64,000 nucleotides of DNA from Cavia porcellus. Lineage: Eukaryota > Chordata > Mammalia > Rodentia > Caviidae. The translations under genes were made by a program, and so were the position numbers. Location: the NCBI RefSeq assembly GCF_034190915.1, contig NW_026947545.1, positions 1,860,001 to 1,924,000 on the forward strand, read 5' to 3'. Positions 40,301 to 52,016 of the stretch are shown here, piece by piece; position 1 is the stretch's first letter; every line of letters begins with the position of its first letter. The notes beneath the pieces were generated by a model. It worked only from the letters and a program-made list of their open reading frames with translations, was not told the DNA's origin and searched no databases.

Positions 40301-42934
40301 CGCAGGGTAGTCAGCATGGGGATCTCAGGGAACATGCAGTGGCAATGTAGGATAGGTTTCTGAAAAACATCGCGGGGTGGTGCGCATTGTATGGGTGTGT
40401 AACATTACATTCACTAGTATGAGTGAGAAAAACATCAACGGGTGATGTGAATCGGAGGGTCTGAATTAAGATAGACAGTGAGCGGCAATGGACGATGCAG
40501 AAAAGCACCGCGGGGTGGCCAGCATAGGGAGGACAGGGAACATGCAGTGACAATGTAGGATAGGTTTCTGAAAAACATCGCAGCGTGGTGCGCATTGTAT
40601 GGGTGTGTAATATTTCATTCACTAGTAGGTGTGAGAAAAACATCACGGGGTGGTGCGCATTGGAGGGTCTGAATTAGGATAGGCAGTGAGTGGCAATGTA
40701 GGATGGAGAAAAGCACTGCGGGGTGGTCAGCATGGGGAGGTCAGGGAACATGCAGTGGCAATGTAGGATAGGTATCTGAAAAACATCGCGGGGTGGTGCG
40801 CATTGTATGGGTTTGTTACATTACATTAACTAGTAGAAGTGAGAAAAACATCACGTGTTGGTGTGAATCGGAGGGTCTGAATAACGATAGGCAGTGAGTG
40901 GCAATGTAGGATGGAGAAAAGTACTGCGGGGTGGTCAGAATGGGGAGGTCAGGGAACATGCAGTGGCAATGTAGGATAGGTTTCTGAAAAACTTCGCGGG
41001 GTGGTGCGCATAGTTTGGGTGTGTAATATTTCATTCACTAGTAGGTGTGAGAAAATCATCACGGGGTGGTGCGCATTGTATTGGTGTGTAACATTACATT
41101 AACTATAGGAGTGAGAAAAACATCACGGGGTGGTGTGAATCGGAGGGTCTGAATTAGGATAGCCAGTGAGTTGCAATGTAGCATGGAGAAAAGCATCGCA
41201 GGGTGGTCAGCATGGGGAGGTCAGGGAACATGCAGTGGCAATGTAGGATAAGTTTCTGAAAAACATCGCTGGGTGGTGCACATTGTATGGGTGTGTAATA
41301 TTACCTTCACTAGTAGGAGTGAGAAAAACATCACGGGGTGGTGTGAATCGGAGGGTGTGAATTAGGATAGGAAATGAGTGGCAATGTAGGATGGAGAAAA
41401 GCACCGCGGGGTGGTCAGCATAGGGAGGTCAGGGAACATGCAGTGGCAATGTAAGATTGGTTTCTGAAAAACATCGCGGGGTGGTGCGCATTGTATGGGT
41501 GTGTAACATTACATTCACTAGTAGGAGTGAGAAAAACATCACGGGGTGGTGTGAATCGGAGCGTCTCAATTAGGATAGGCAGTGAGTGGCAATGTAGGAT
41601 TGAGAAAAGTACTGCGGGGTGGTCAGCATGTGGAGGTCAGGGAACATGCAGTGGCAATGTAAGATAGGTTTCTGAAAAACATCGCGGGGTGGTGCGCATT
41701 GTATGGGTGTGTAACATTACATTCACTAGTAGGAGTGAGAAAAACATCACGGGGTGGTGTGAATCCGAGGGTCTGAATTAGGAAATGCAGTGAGTGGCAA
41801 TGTAGGATGGAGAAAAGCACCCAGGAGTGGTCAGCATGGGGAGGTCAGGGAACATACAGTGGCAATGTAGGATAGGTTTCTGAAAAACATCACGGGGTGA
41901 TGCGCATTATATGGGTGTGTTACATTACATTCACTAGTAGAAGTGAGAAAAACATCATGGGGTGGTGTGAATCGGAGGGTCTGAATTAGGATAGGCAGTG
42001 AGTGGCAATGTAGGATGGAGAAAAGTACTGCGGGGTGGTCACCATGGGGAGGTCAGGGAACATGCAGTGGCAATGTAGGATAGGTTTCGGAAAAACTTCG
42101 CGGGGTGGTTTGCATAGTATGGGTGTGTAACATTACAGTCACTAGTAGGAGTGAGAAAAACATCATTGGGTGGGGCGCATTGTATTGGTGTGTAACATTA
42201 CATTCACTTGTAGGAGTGAGAAAAACATCACGGGGTGGTGTGAATTGGAGGGTCTGAATTATGATACGCAGTGAGTGGCAATGTAGGATGGAGGAAAGCT
42301 CCACGGGGTGGTCAGCATGGGGAGGTCAGGGAACATGCAGTGGCAATGTAGGATAGGTTTCTGAAAAACATCGCGGGGTGGTGCGCATTGTATGGGTGAG
42401 TAACATTACATTCACTAGTAGGAGTGAGAAAAACATCACGGGGTGGTGTGAATCGGAGGGTCTGAATTAGGATAGACTGTGAGTGGCAATGTACGATGCA
42501 GTAAAGGACCGCGGGGTGTCAGCATAGGGAGGTCAGGGAACATGCAGTGGCAATGTTGGATAGGTTTCTGAAAAACATCGCATGGTGGTGCGCATTCTAT
42601 GGGTGTGTAACATTACATTCACTAGTAGGAGTGAGAAAAACATCACGGGGTGGTGTGAATCGGAGGGTCTGAATTAGCATAGGCAGTGAGTGGCAATGTA
42701 GGATGGAGAAAAGCACCGCGGGGTGGTCAGCATGGGGAGGTAAGGGAACATGCAGTGGCAATGTAGGATAGGTTTCTGAAAAACATCGCGGGATGGTGCG
42801 CATTGTATGGGTGTGTAACATTACATTCACCAGTAGGAGTGAGAAAAACATCACGGGGTGGTGTGAATCGGAGGGTCTTAATTAGGATAGGCAGTGAGTG
42901 GCAATGTAGGATGGAGAAAAGTACTGCGGGGTGG
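34319..42934. repeat. Heterogeneous satellite block, 8.6 kb
   Basis: Monomer order: 7S 1L 1S 1X 1S 1L 4S 2L 4S 1L 1S 2L 3S 1L 4S 1L 3S. No unit repeats in tandem inside it. 36.0-36.9 kb matches 6.9-7.8 kb. 37.7-38.2 kb matches 5.8-6.25 kb. 39.5-40.3 kb resembles 8.7-9.3 kb, and 40.9-41.5 kb resembles 46.4-48.2 kb. It therefore reads as a mosaic of older units. No gene or non-satellite insertion is seen. Confidence 0.88.
36255..36592 (+). repeat. Second extra-long (X) monomer, 338 bp
   Basis: This is the homolog of the X monomer at 7161, at an offset of 29094 bp, and it shares tataggggtg, tacgatttcgg and its flanking monomers. Its middle A reads tatgggtgtg rather than tattgctgtg, so the two X copies have diverged. 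These are the only two X monomers among 279. Confidence 0.9.
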
Positions 42935-45126
42935 TCAGCATGGGGAGGTCAGGGAACATAAAGTGGCAATGTAGGATACGTTTCTGAAAAACATCGCGGG
43001 GTGGTGCGCATTGTATCGGTGTGTAACATTACATTCACTAGTAGGAGTGAGAAAAACATCACGGGGTGTTGCGCATTGTATGGGTGTGTAACATTACATT
43101 CAAGTAGGAGTGAGAAAAACATCACAGGTTGGTGTGAATCAGAGGGTATGATTTAGGATAGCCAGTGAGTTGCAATGTAGGATGGAGAAAAGCATCGCGG
43201 GGTGGTCAGCATATGGAGGTCAGGGAACATGCAGTGGCAATGTAGGATAGGTTTCTGAAAAACATCGTGGGGTGGTGCGCATTGTATGGTTGTGTAACAT
43301 TACATACACTAGTAGGAGTGAGAAAAACAGCAATGGGAGATGTGAATCGGAGGGTCTCAATTAGGATAGCCAGTGAGTTGCAATGTAGGATGGAGAAAAG
43401 CACCGCGGGGTGGTCAGCATGGGGAGGTAAGGGAACATGCAGTGGCAATGTAGGATAGGTTTCTGAAAAACATCGCGGGGTGGTGCGCATTGTATGGGTG
43501 TGTACCATTACATTCACTAGTATGAGTGAGAAAAACATCAACGGGTGGTGTGAATCGGAGGGTCTGAATTAGGATAGGCAGTGAGTGGCAATGTAGGATG
43601 GAGAAAAGTACTGCGGGGTGGTCAGCATGGGGAGGTCAGGGAACATGCAGTGGCAATGTAGGATAGGTTTCTGAAAAACTTCGCGCGGTGGTGCGCATAG
43701 TATGGGTGTGTAACATTACATTCACTAGTAGGTGTGAGAAAAACATCATGGGGTGGTGCGTATTGTATTGGTGTGTAACATTACATTCACTTGTAGGAGT
43801 GAGAAAAACATCACGTGTTTGTGTGAATCCAAGGGTCTGAATTCGGATAGGCAGTGATTGGCAATGTAGGATGGACAAAAGCACCGCGGGGTGGTCAGAA
43901 TGGGGAGGTCAGGGAACATGCAGTGGCAATGTAGGATAGGTTTCAGAAAAACATCGCGGGGTGATGCGCATTGTATGGGTGTGCAACATTACATTCACTA
44001 GTAGGAGTGAGAAAAACATCACGGGGTGGTGTGAATTGGAGGGTCTGAATTAGGATACGCAGTGAGTGGCAATGTAGGATGGAGAAAAGCTCCGCGGGGT
44101 GGTCAGCATGGGGAGGTCAGCGAACATGCAGTGGCAATGTAGGATAGGTTTCTGAAAAACATCGCGGGGTGGTGCGCATTGTATGTGTGTGTAACATTAC
44201 ATTCACTAGTAGGAGTGAGAAAAACATCACGGGGTGTTGCGCATTGTATGTGTGTGTAACATAACATTCACTAGTAGGAGTGAGAAAAACATCACAGGGT
44301 GGTGTGAATCGGACGGTGTGAATTAGGATAGGCAATGAGTGGCAATGTATGATGGAGAAAAGCACAGCGGGGTTGTCAGCATGGGGAGGTCAGGGAACAT
44401 GCAGTGGCAATGTAGGATAGGTTTCTGAAAAACATCGCGGGGTGGTGCGCATAGTATGGGTGTGTAACATTACATTCACTATTAGGAGTGAGAAAATCAT
44501 CACGGGGTATTGCGCATTGTATGGGTGTGTAACATTACATTCACTAGTAGCAGTGAGAAAAACATCACGGGGTGGTGTGAATCGGACGGTCTGAATTAGG
44601 AGAGCCAGTGAGTTGCAATGTAGCATGGAGAAAAGCATCGCAGGGTGGTCAGCATGGGGAGGTCAGGGAACATGCAGTGGCACTGTAGGATAGGTTTCTG
44701 AAAAACATCGCGGGGTGGTGCACATTGTATGGGTGTGTAACATTACATTCACTAGTAGGAGTGAGAAAAACATCACGGGGTGGTCTGAATCGGAGGGTCT
44801 GAATTAGGATAGGCAATGAGTGGCAATGTAGGATGGAGAAAACCACCGCGGGGTGGTCAGCATGGGGAGGTCAGGGAACATGCAGTGGCAATGTAGGATA
44901 GGTTTCTGAAAAACATCGCATGGTGGTGCGCATTATATGGTTGTGTAACATTACATTCACTAGTAGGAGTGAGAAAAACATCACGGGGTGGTGTGAATTG
45001 GAGGGTCTGAATTAGCATAGGCAGTGAGTGGCAATGTAGGATGGAGAAAAGCACCGCGGGGTGGTCAGCATGGGGAGGTCAGGGAACATGCAGTGGCAAT
45101 GTAGGATAGGTTTCTGAAAAACATCG

Positions 45127-45191
45127 CGGGGTGGTGCGCATTGTATGGGTGTGTAACATTACATTCACTAGTAGGAGTGAGAAAAACATCA
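45127..45191 (+). repeat. Subrepeat A (65 bp)
   Basis: Phased from the 9-mer cggggtggt. It contains gcgcattgtatgggtgtg and the segment ttcactagtagg, and ends in gagaaaaacatca just before the next core. This is the module that is present once in S, twice in L and three times in X monomers. Its tail (agtaggagtgagaaaa) aligns with the tail of B (tgtaggatggagaaaa) with a one-base gap, which shows common descent of the subrepeats. Confidence 0.93.
45165..45180 (+). other. Short dyad around ACTAGT in subrepeat A
   Basis: TCACTAGTAGGAGTGA has perfect 5-bp arms (TCACT and AGTGA) around a 6-base centre and contains the palindrome ACTAGT. It recurs in nearly every A subrepeat, so once in S and twice in L monomers. 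Variants such as actattagg and actactagg lose the hexamer but keep the arms. No protein or structure is assigned to it. Confidence 0.7.
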
Positions 45192-45264
45192 CGGGGTGGT
45201 GTGAATCGGAGGGTCTGAATTAGGATTGGCAGTGAGTGGCAATGTAGGATGGAGAAAAGCACTG
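45192..45264 (+). repeat. Subrepeat B (73 bp)
   Basis: It begins with the same cggggtggt core, continues with tgaatcggagggtctgaat, and ends with agtggcaatgtaggatgg, gagaaaagcac and a CG-rich junction. B shares the 15-mer gtggcaatgtaggat with subrepeat C. In one L lineage B carries the linked variant tatgatttaggatagcc followed by agtgagttgcaatg. Confidence 0.93.
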
Positions 45265-45334
45265 CGGGGTGGTCAGCATGTGGAGGTCAGGGAACATGCA
45301 TTGGCAATGTAGGATAGGTTTCGGAAAAACATAG
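45265..45334 (+). repeat. Subrepeat C (70 bp)
   Basis: It begins with cggggtggt, runs through cagcatgtggaggtcaggg (catgggg in most copies) and gtggcaatgtaggat, and ends in tttcggaaaaacatag (tttctgaaaaacatcg in most copies), just before the next core. It carries the landmark used for monomer phasing. The three core spacings of 65, 73 and 70 bp sum exactly to 208, so the monomer is an old trimer of a roughly 65-70 bp unit. Confidence 0.93.
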
Positions 45335-48300
45335 CGGGGTGGTGCGCATTGTATGGGTGTGTAACATTACATTCACTATTAGGAGTGAGAAAAACATCAC
45401 GGGGTGTTGCGCATTGTATGGGTGTGTAACATTACATTCCCTAGTAGGAGTGAGAAAAACATCACACGTTGGTGTGAATCGGAGGGTATGATTTAGGATA
45501 GCTAGTGAGTTTAAATGTAGGATGGAGAAAAGCATCGAGGGGTGTTCAGCATGTGGAGGTCAGGGAACATGCTGTGGCAATGTAGGATAGGTTTCTGAAA
45601 AACATCGCAGGGTGGTGCGCATTGTATGGTTGTGTAACATTACATACACTAGTAGGAGTGAGAGAAACATCAATGGGAGGTGTGAATCGGAGGGTCTGAA
45701 TTAGGATAGGCAGTGAGTGGCAATGTAGGATGGAGAAAAGCACCCAGGTGTGTTCAGCATGGGGAGTTCAGGGAACATACAGTGGCAATGTAGCATAGAT
45801 TTATGAAAAACATCGCGGGATTGTGCGTATTGTATGGGTGTGTAACATTACATTCACTACTACGAGTGAGAAAAACACCACGGGATGGTGTGAATCAGAG
45901 GGTCTGAATTAGGATAGGCAGTGAGTGGCAATGTAGGATGGAGAAAAGCACCGCGGGGTGGTCAGCATGGGGAGGTCAGGGAACATGCAGTGGCAATGTA
46001 GGATAGGTTTCTGAAAAACATCGCAGGGTGGTGCGCATTGTATGGGTGTGTAACATTACATTCACTAGTAGGAGTGAGAAAAACATCACAGGGTGGTGTG
46101 ATTCGGAGGGTCTGAATTAGGATAGGCAGTGATGGCAATGTAGAATGGAGAAAAGCACCGCGGGGTGGTCAGCATGGGGAGGTCAGGGAACATGCAGTGG
46201 CAATGTAGAATAGGTTTCTGAAAAACATCGCGGGGTGGTGCGCATTGTATGGGTTTGTTACATTACATTAACTAGTAGAAGTGAGAAAAACATCACGGGG
46301 TGGTGTGAATCGGAGGGTCTGAATAACGATAGGCAGTGAGTGGCAATGTAGGATGGAGAAAAGTACTGCGGGGTGGTCAGCCTGGGGAGGTCAGGGAACA
46401 TGCAGTGGCAATGTAGGATAGGTTTCTGAAAAACTTCGCGGGGTGGTGCGCATAGTATGGGTGTGTAATATTTCATTCACTAGTAGGTGTGAGAAAAACA
46501 TCACGGGGTGGTGCACATTGTATTGGTGTGTAACATTACATTCACTTGTAGGAGTGAGAAAAACATCACGTGGTTGTGTGAATCCGAGGGTCTGAATACG
46601 GATAGGCAGTGATTGGCAATGTAGGATGGACAAAAGCACCGCGCTGTGGTCAGAATGGGGAGGTCAGGGAACATGCAGTGGCAATGTAGGATAGGTTTCT
46701 GAAAAACATCGCGTGGTGATGCGCATTGTATGGGTGTGTAACATTACATTCACAAGTAGGAGTGAGAAAAACATCACGGGGTGGTGCGCATTGTATGGGT
46801 TTGTTACATTACATTAACTAGTAGAAGTGAGAAAAACATCACGTGGTGGTGTGAATCGGAGGGTCTGAATAACGATAGGCAGTGAGTGGCAATGTAGGAT
46901 GGAGAAAAGTACGGCGGGGTGGTCAGCATTGGGAGGTCAGGGAACATGCAGTGGCAATGTAGGATAGGTTTCTGAAAAACTTCGCGGGGTGGTGTGCATA
47001 GTTTTGGTGTGTAATATTTCATTCACTAGTAGGTGTGAGAAAAACATCACGGGGTGGTGCGCATTGTATTGGTGTGTAACATTATATTCACTTGTAGGAG
47101 TGAGAAAAACATCACGTGGTTGTGTGAATCCGAGGGTCTGAATTCGGATAGGCAGTGATTGGCAATGTAGGATGGACAAAAGCACCGCGGGGTGGTCAGA
47201 ATGGGGAGGTCAGGGAACATGCAGTGGCAATGTACGATAGGTTTCTGAAAAACATCGCGGGGTGATTCGCATTGTATGGGTGTGTAACATTACATTCACT
47301 ATTAGGAGTGAGAAAAACATCATGGGGTGGTGTGAATTGGAGGGTCTGAATTATGATACGCAGTGAGTGGCAATGTAGGATGGAGAAATGCTCCGTGGGG
47401 TGGTCAACATGGGGAGGTCTGGGAACATGCAGGGGCAATGTAGGATAGGTTTCTGAAAAACATCCCGGGGTGGTGCGCATTGAATGTGTGTGTAACTTTA
47501 CATTCACTATTAGGAGTGAGAAAAACATCATGGGGTGTTGCGCATTGTATGTGTGTGTAACATTACATTCACTAGTAGGAATGAGAAAAACATCACAGGG
47601 TGGTGTGAATCGGAGGCTATGATTTAGGATAGCCAAAGAGTTGCAATGTAGGATGGAGAAAAGCATCGCGGGGTGATCAGCATGGGGATGTCAGGGAACA
47701 TGCAGTGGCAATGTAGGATAGGTTCTTGAAAAACATCGTGGGGTGGTGCGCATTGTATGGGTGTGTAACATTACATTCACTATTAGGAGTGAGAAAATCA
47801 TCACGGGGTGTTGCGCATTGTATGGGTGTGTAACATTACATTAACTAGTAGGAGTGAGAAAAACATCACGGGGTGGTGTGAATCGGAGGGTCTGAATTAG
47901 GAGGGCCAGGGAGTTGCAATGTAGCATGGAGAAAAGCATCGCAGGGTGGTCAGCATGGGGAGGTCAGGGAACATGCAGTGGCAATGTAGGATAAGTTTCT
48001 GAAAAACATCACTGGGTGGTGCACATTGTATGGGTGTGTAATATTACATTCACTAGTAGGAGTGAGAAAAACATCACGGGGTGGTGTGAATCGGAGGGTG
48101 TGAATTAGGATAGGCAATGAGTGGCAATGTAGGATGGAGAAAAGCACCGCGGGGTGGTCAGCATAGGGAGGTCAGGGAACATGCAGTGGCAATGTAAGAT
48201 AGGTTTCTGAAAAACATCGCGGGGTGGTGCGCATTGTATGGGTGTGTAACATTACATTCACTAGTAGGAGTGAGAAAAACATCACGGGGTGATGTGAATC

Positions 48301-51300
48301 GGAGGGTCTGAATTAGCATAGGCAGTGAGTGGCAATGTAGGTTGGAGAAAAGCACCGCGGTGTGGTCAGCATGGGGAGGTCAGAGAACATGCATTGGCAA
48401 TGTAGGATAGCTTTCGGAAAAACATAGCAGTGTGGTGCGCATTGTATGGGTGTGTAACATTACATTCACTAGTAGGAGTGAGAAAAACACCACGGGGTGT
48501 TGTGCTTTGTATTGGTGTGTAACATTACATTCACTAGTAGGAGTGAGAAAAACATCACGGGGAGGTGTGAATCTGAGGGTCTGAATTAGGATATGCAGTG
48601 AGTGGCAATGTAGGATGTAGAAAAGCACCCAGGGGTGGTCAGCAAGAGGAGGTCAGGGAACATACAGTAGCAATGTAGGATAGGTTTCTGAAAAACATCG
48701 CGGGATGGTGCGCATTGTATTTATGTGTAACATTACATTCACCAGTAGGAGTGAGAAAAACATCACGGGGTGGTGTGAATCGGAGGGTCTTAATTAGGAT
48801 AGGTAGTGAGTGGCAATGTAGGATGGAGAAAAGTACTGCGGGGTGGTCAGCATGGGGAGGTCAGGGAACATAAAGTGGCAATGTAGGATAGGTTTCTGAA
48901 AAACATCACGGGGTGGTGCGCATAGTATGGGTGTGTAACATTACATTCACTATTAGGAGTGAGAAAATCATCACGGGGTGGTGTGAATCTGAGGGTCTAA
49001 ATTAGGATAGACAGTGAGTGGCAATTTACGATGCAGAAAAGGACCGCGGGGTGTAAGCATAAGGAGGTCAGGGAACATGCAGTGGCAATGTAAGATAGGT
49101 TTCTGAAAAACATCGCATGGTGGTGCGCATTATATGGGTGTGTAACATTACATTCACTAGTAGGAGTGAGAAAAACAACACGCGGTGGTGTGAATCGGAG
49201 GGTCTGGATTAGCATAGGCAGTGAGTGGCAATGTAGGATGGAGAAAAGCACCGCGGGGTGGTCAGCATGGGGAGGTCAGGGAACATGCAGGGGCAATGTT
49301 GGATAGGTTTCTGAAAAACATCGCGGGGTGGTGCGCATTGTATGGGTGTGTAACATTACATTCACTAGTAGGAGTGAGAAAAACATCACGGGGTGGTGTG
49401 AATCGGAGGGTCTGAATTAGGATGGGCAGTGAGTGGCAATGTAGGATGGAGAAAAGCACTGCGGGGTGGTCAGCATGTGGAGGTCAGGGAACATGCATTG
49501 GCAATGTAGGAAAAGTTTCGGAAAAACATAGCGGGGTGGTGCGCATTGTATGGGTGTGTAACATTACATTCACTAGTAGGAGTGAGAAAAACATCACGGG
49601 GTGGTGCGCTTTGTATTGGTGTGTAACATTACATTCATTAGTAGGAGTGAGAAAAACATCACGGGGAGGTGTGAATCCGAGGGTCTGAATTAGGATATGC
49701 AGTGAGTGGCAATGTAGGATGTAGAAAAGCACCCAGGGGTGGTCAGCATGGGGAGGTCAGGGAACATAGAGTGGCAATGCAGGATAGGTTTCTGAAAAAC
49801 ATCGCGGGATGGTGCGCATTGTATGGGTGTGTAACATTACAATCACAATTAGGAGTGAGGAAAACATCACGGGGTGGTGTGAATCGGAGGGTCTTAATTA
49901 GGATAGGCAGTGAGTGGCAATGTAGGATGGAGAAAAGCACCGCAGTGTGGTCAGCATGGGGAGGTCAGGGAACATAAAGTGCCAATGTAGGATAGGTTTC
50001 TGAAAAACATCGCGGGGTGGTGCGCATTCTATGGGTGTGTAACATTACATTCACTAGTAGGAGTGAGAAAAACATCACGGGGTGTTGTGCATTGTATGGG
50101 TGTGTAACCTTACATTCACTAGTAGGAGTGAGAAAAACATCACAGGTTGGTGTGAATCGGAGGGTATGATTTAGGATAGCCAGTGAGTTGCAATGTAGGA
50201 TGGAGAAAAGCATCGCGGGGTGGTCAGCATGTGGAGGTCAGGGAACATGCAGTGGCAATGTAGGATAGGTTTCTGAAAAACATCGCGGGGTGGTGCGCAT
50301 TGTATGGGTGAGTAACATTACATTCACTAGTAGGAGTGAGAAAAACATCACGGGGTGTTGCGCATTGTATGGGTGTGTAACATTACATTCACTAGTAGGA
50401 GTGAGAAAAACATCACGGGGTGGTGTGAATCGGAGGGTCTGAATTAGGATAGCCAGTGAGTTGCAATGTAGCATGGAGAAAAGCATCGCAGGGTGGTCAG
50501 CATGGGGAGGTCAGGGAACATGCAGTGGCACTGTAGGATAGGTTTCTGAAAAACATCGCGCGGTGGTGCACATTGTATGGGTGTGTAACATTACATTCAC
50601 TAGTAGGAGTGAGAAAAACATCACGGGGTGGTGTGAATCGGAGGGTGTGAATTAGGATAGGCAATGAGTGGCAATGTAGGATGGAGGAGAGCACCGCGGG
50701 GTGGTCATCATGTGGAGGTCAGGGAACATGCAGTGGCAAAGTAGGATAGGTTTCTGAAAAACATCGCGGAGTGGTGCGCATTGTATGGCTGTGTAACACT
50801 ACATTCACTAGTACGAGTAAGAAAAACATCACGTGGTGGTGTTAATCGGAGGGTGTGAATTAGAATAGGCAATGAGTGGCAATGTAGGATGGAGAAAACC
50901 ACCGCGGGGTGGTCAGCATGGGGAGGTCAGGGAACATGCACTGGCAATGTATGATAGGTTTCTGCAAAACATCGCGGGGTGCTGCGCATTGTATGGGTGA
51001 GTAACATTACATTCACTAGTAGGAGTGAGTAAAACATCACGGGGTGGTGTGAATCGGAGGGTCTAAATTAGGATAGACAGTGAGTGGCAAAGTACGATGC
51101 AGAAATGGACTGCGGGGTGTCAGCATAGGGAGGTCAGGGAACATGCAGTGGCAATGTAGGATAGGTTTCTGAAAAACATCGCATGGTGGTGCACATTTTA
51201 TGGGTGTGTAACATTACATTCACTAGTAGGAGTGAGAAAAACATCACGGGGTGGTGTGAATTGGAGGGTCTGAATTAGCATAGGCAGTGAGTGGCAATGT

Positions 51301-52016
51301 AGGATGGAGAAAAGGACCGCGGGGTGGTCAGAATGGGGAGGTCAGGGAACATGCAGTGGCAATGTGGGATAGGTTTCTGAAAAACATCGCAGGGTGGTGC
51401 GCATTGTATGGGTGTGTAACATTACATTCTCTAGTAGGAGTGAGAAAAACATCACGGGGTGGTGTGAATCGGAGGGTCTGAATTAGAATGGGCAGTGAGT
51501 GGCAATGTAGGATGGAGAAAAGCACTACGGGGTGGTCAGCATGTGGAGGTCAGGGAACATGCATTGGCAATGTAGGATAGGTTTCGAAAAAACATAGCGG
51601 GGTCGTGCGCATTATATGGGTGTGTAACATTACATTCACTAGTAGGAGTGAGAAAAACATCACGGGGTGGTGCGCTTTGTATTGGTGTGTAACATTACAT
51701 TCACTAGTAGGAGTGAGAAAAACATCACGGGGAGGTGTGAATCCGAGGGTCTGAATTGGGATATGCAGTGAGTGGCAATGTAGTATGTAGAAAAGCACCC
51801 AGGGGTGGTCAGCATGGGGAGGTCAGGGAACAAAGAGTGGCAATGTAGGATAGGTTTCTGAAAAACATCGCGGGATGGTGCGCATTGTATGGGTGTGTAA
51901 CATTACATTCACCAATAGGAGTGAGAAAAACATCACGGGGTGGTGTGAATCGGAGGGTATTAATTAGGATAGGCAGTGAGTGGCAATGTAGGATGGAGAA
52001 AAGTACTGCGGGGTGG

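Larger units (their letters stand above)
45065..45272 (+). repeat. Representative short (S) monomer, 208 bp
   Basis: This copy is close to the majority sequence and serves as the type example of the 208-bp class, which has 192 members here. Read from the landmark it runs through the rest of subrepeat C, then A, then B, and ends in the first bases of the next C. It holds one ACTAGT hexamer, in A. Its length is not divisible by three (3x69+1), so any reading frame shifts by one at each S monomer. Confidence 0.95.
42935..52016. repeat. 9-kb higher-order unit, copy A (9082 bp, 39 monomers)
   Basis: Order: 1L 2S 1L 1S 2L 3S 1L 4S 3L 1S 2L 2S 1L 4S 1L 1S 2L 5S 1L 1S, exactly 24x208 + 15x273 minus 5. 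The missing bases are at the attcaagtagg site near 43100 (2 bp), gtgatggc near 46131, gtgtaagc at 49054 and gtgtcagc at 51120. The unit repeats at once downstream, at an offset of 9082 and then, after a 208-bp insertion in copy B, 9290. The marker L monomer is at 49470. Confidence 0.93.

Noticed and set aside
45065..45262. Minus-strand open frames of 65 codons in most S monomers
   Set aside because: Many begin with GTG, not ATG (plus-strand gcaccgcgg). There is one per repeat with no upstream signals, and the frame ends at the same recurrent TGA. Conservation is explained by DNA-level copying of the satellite. No family is recognised.
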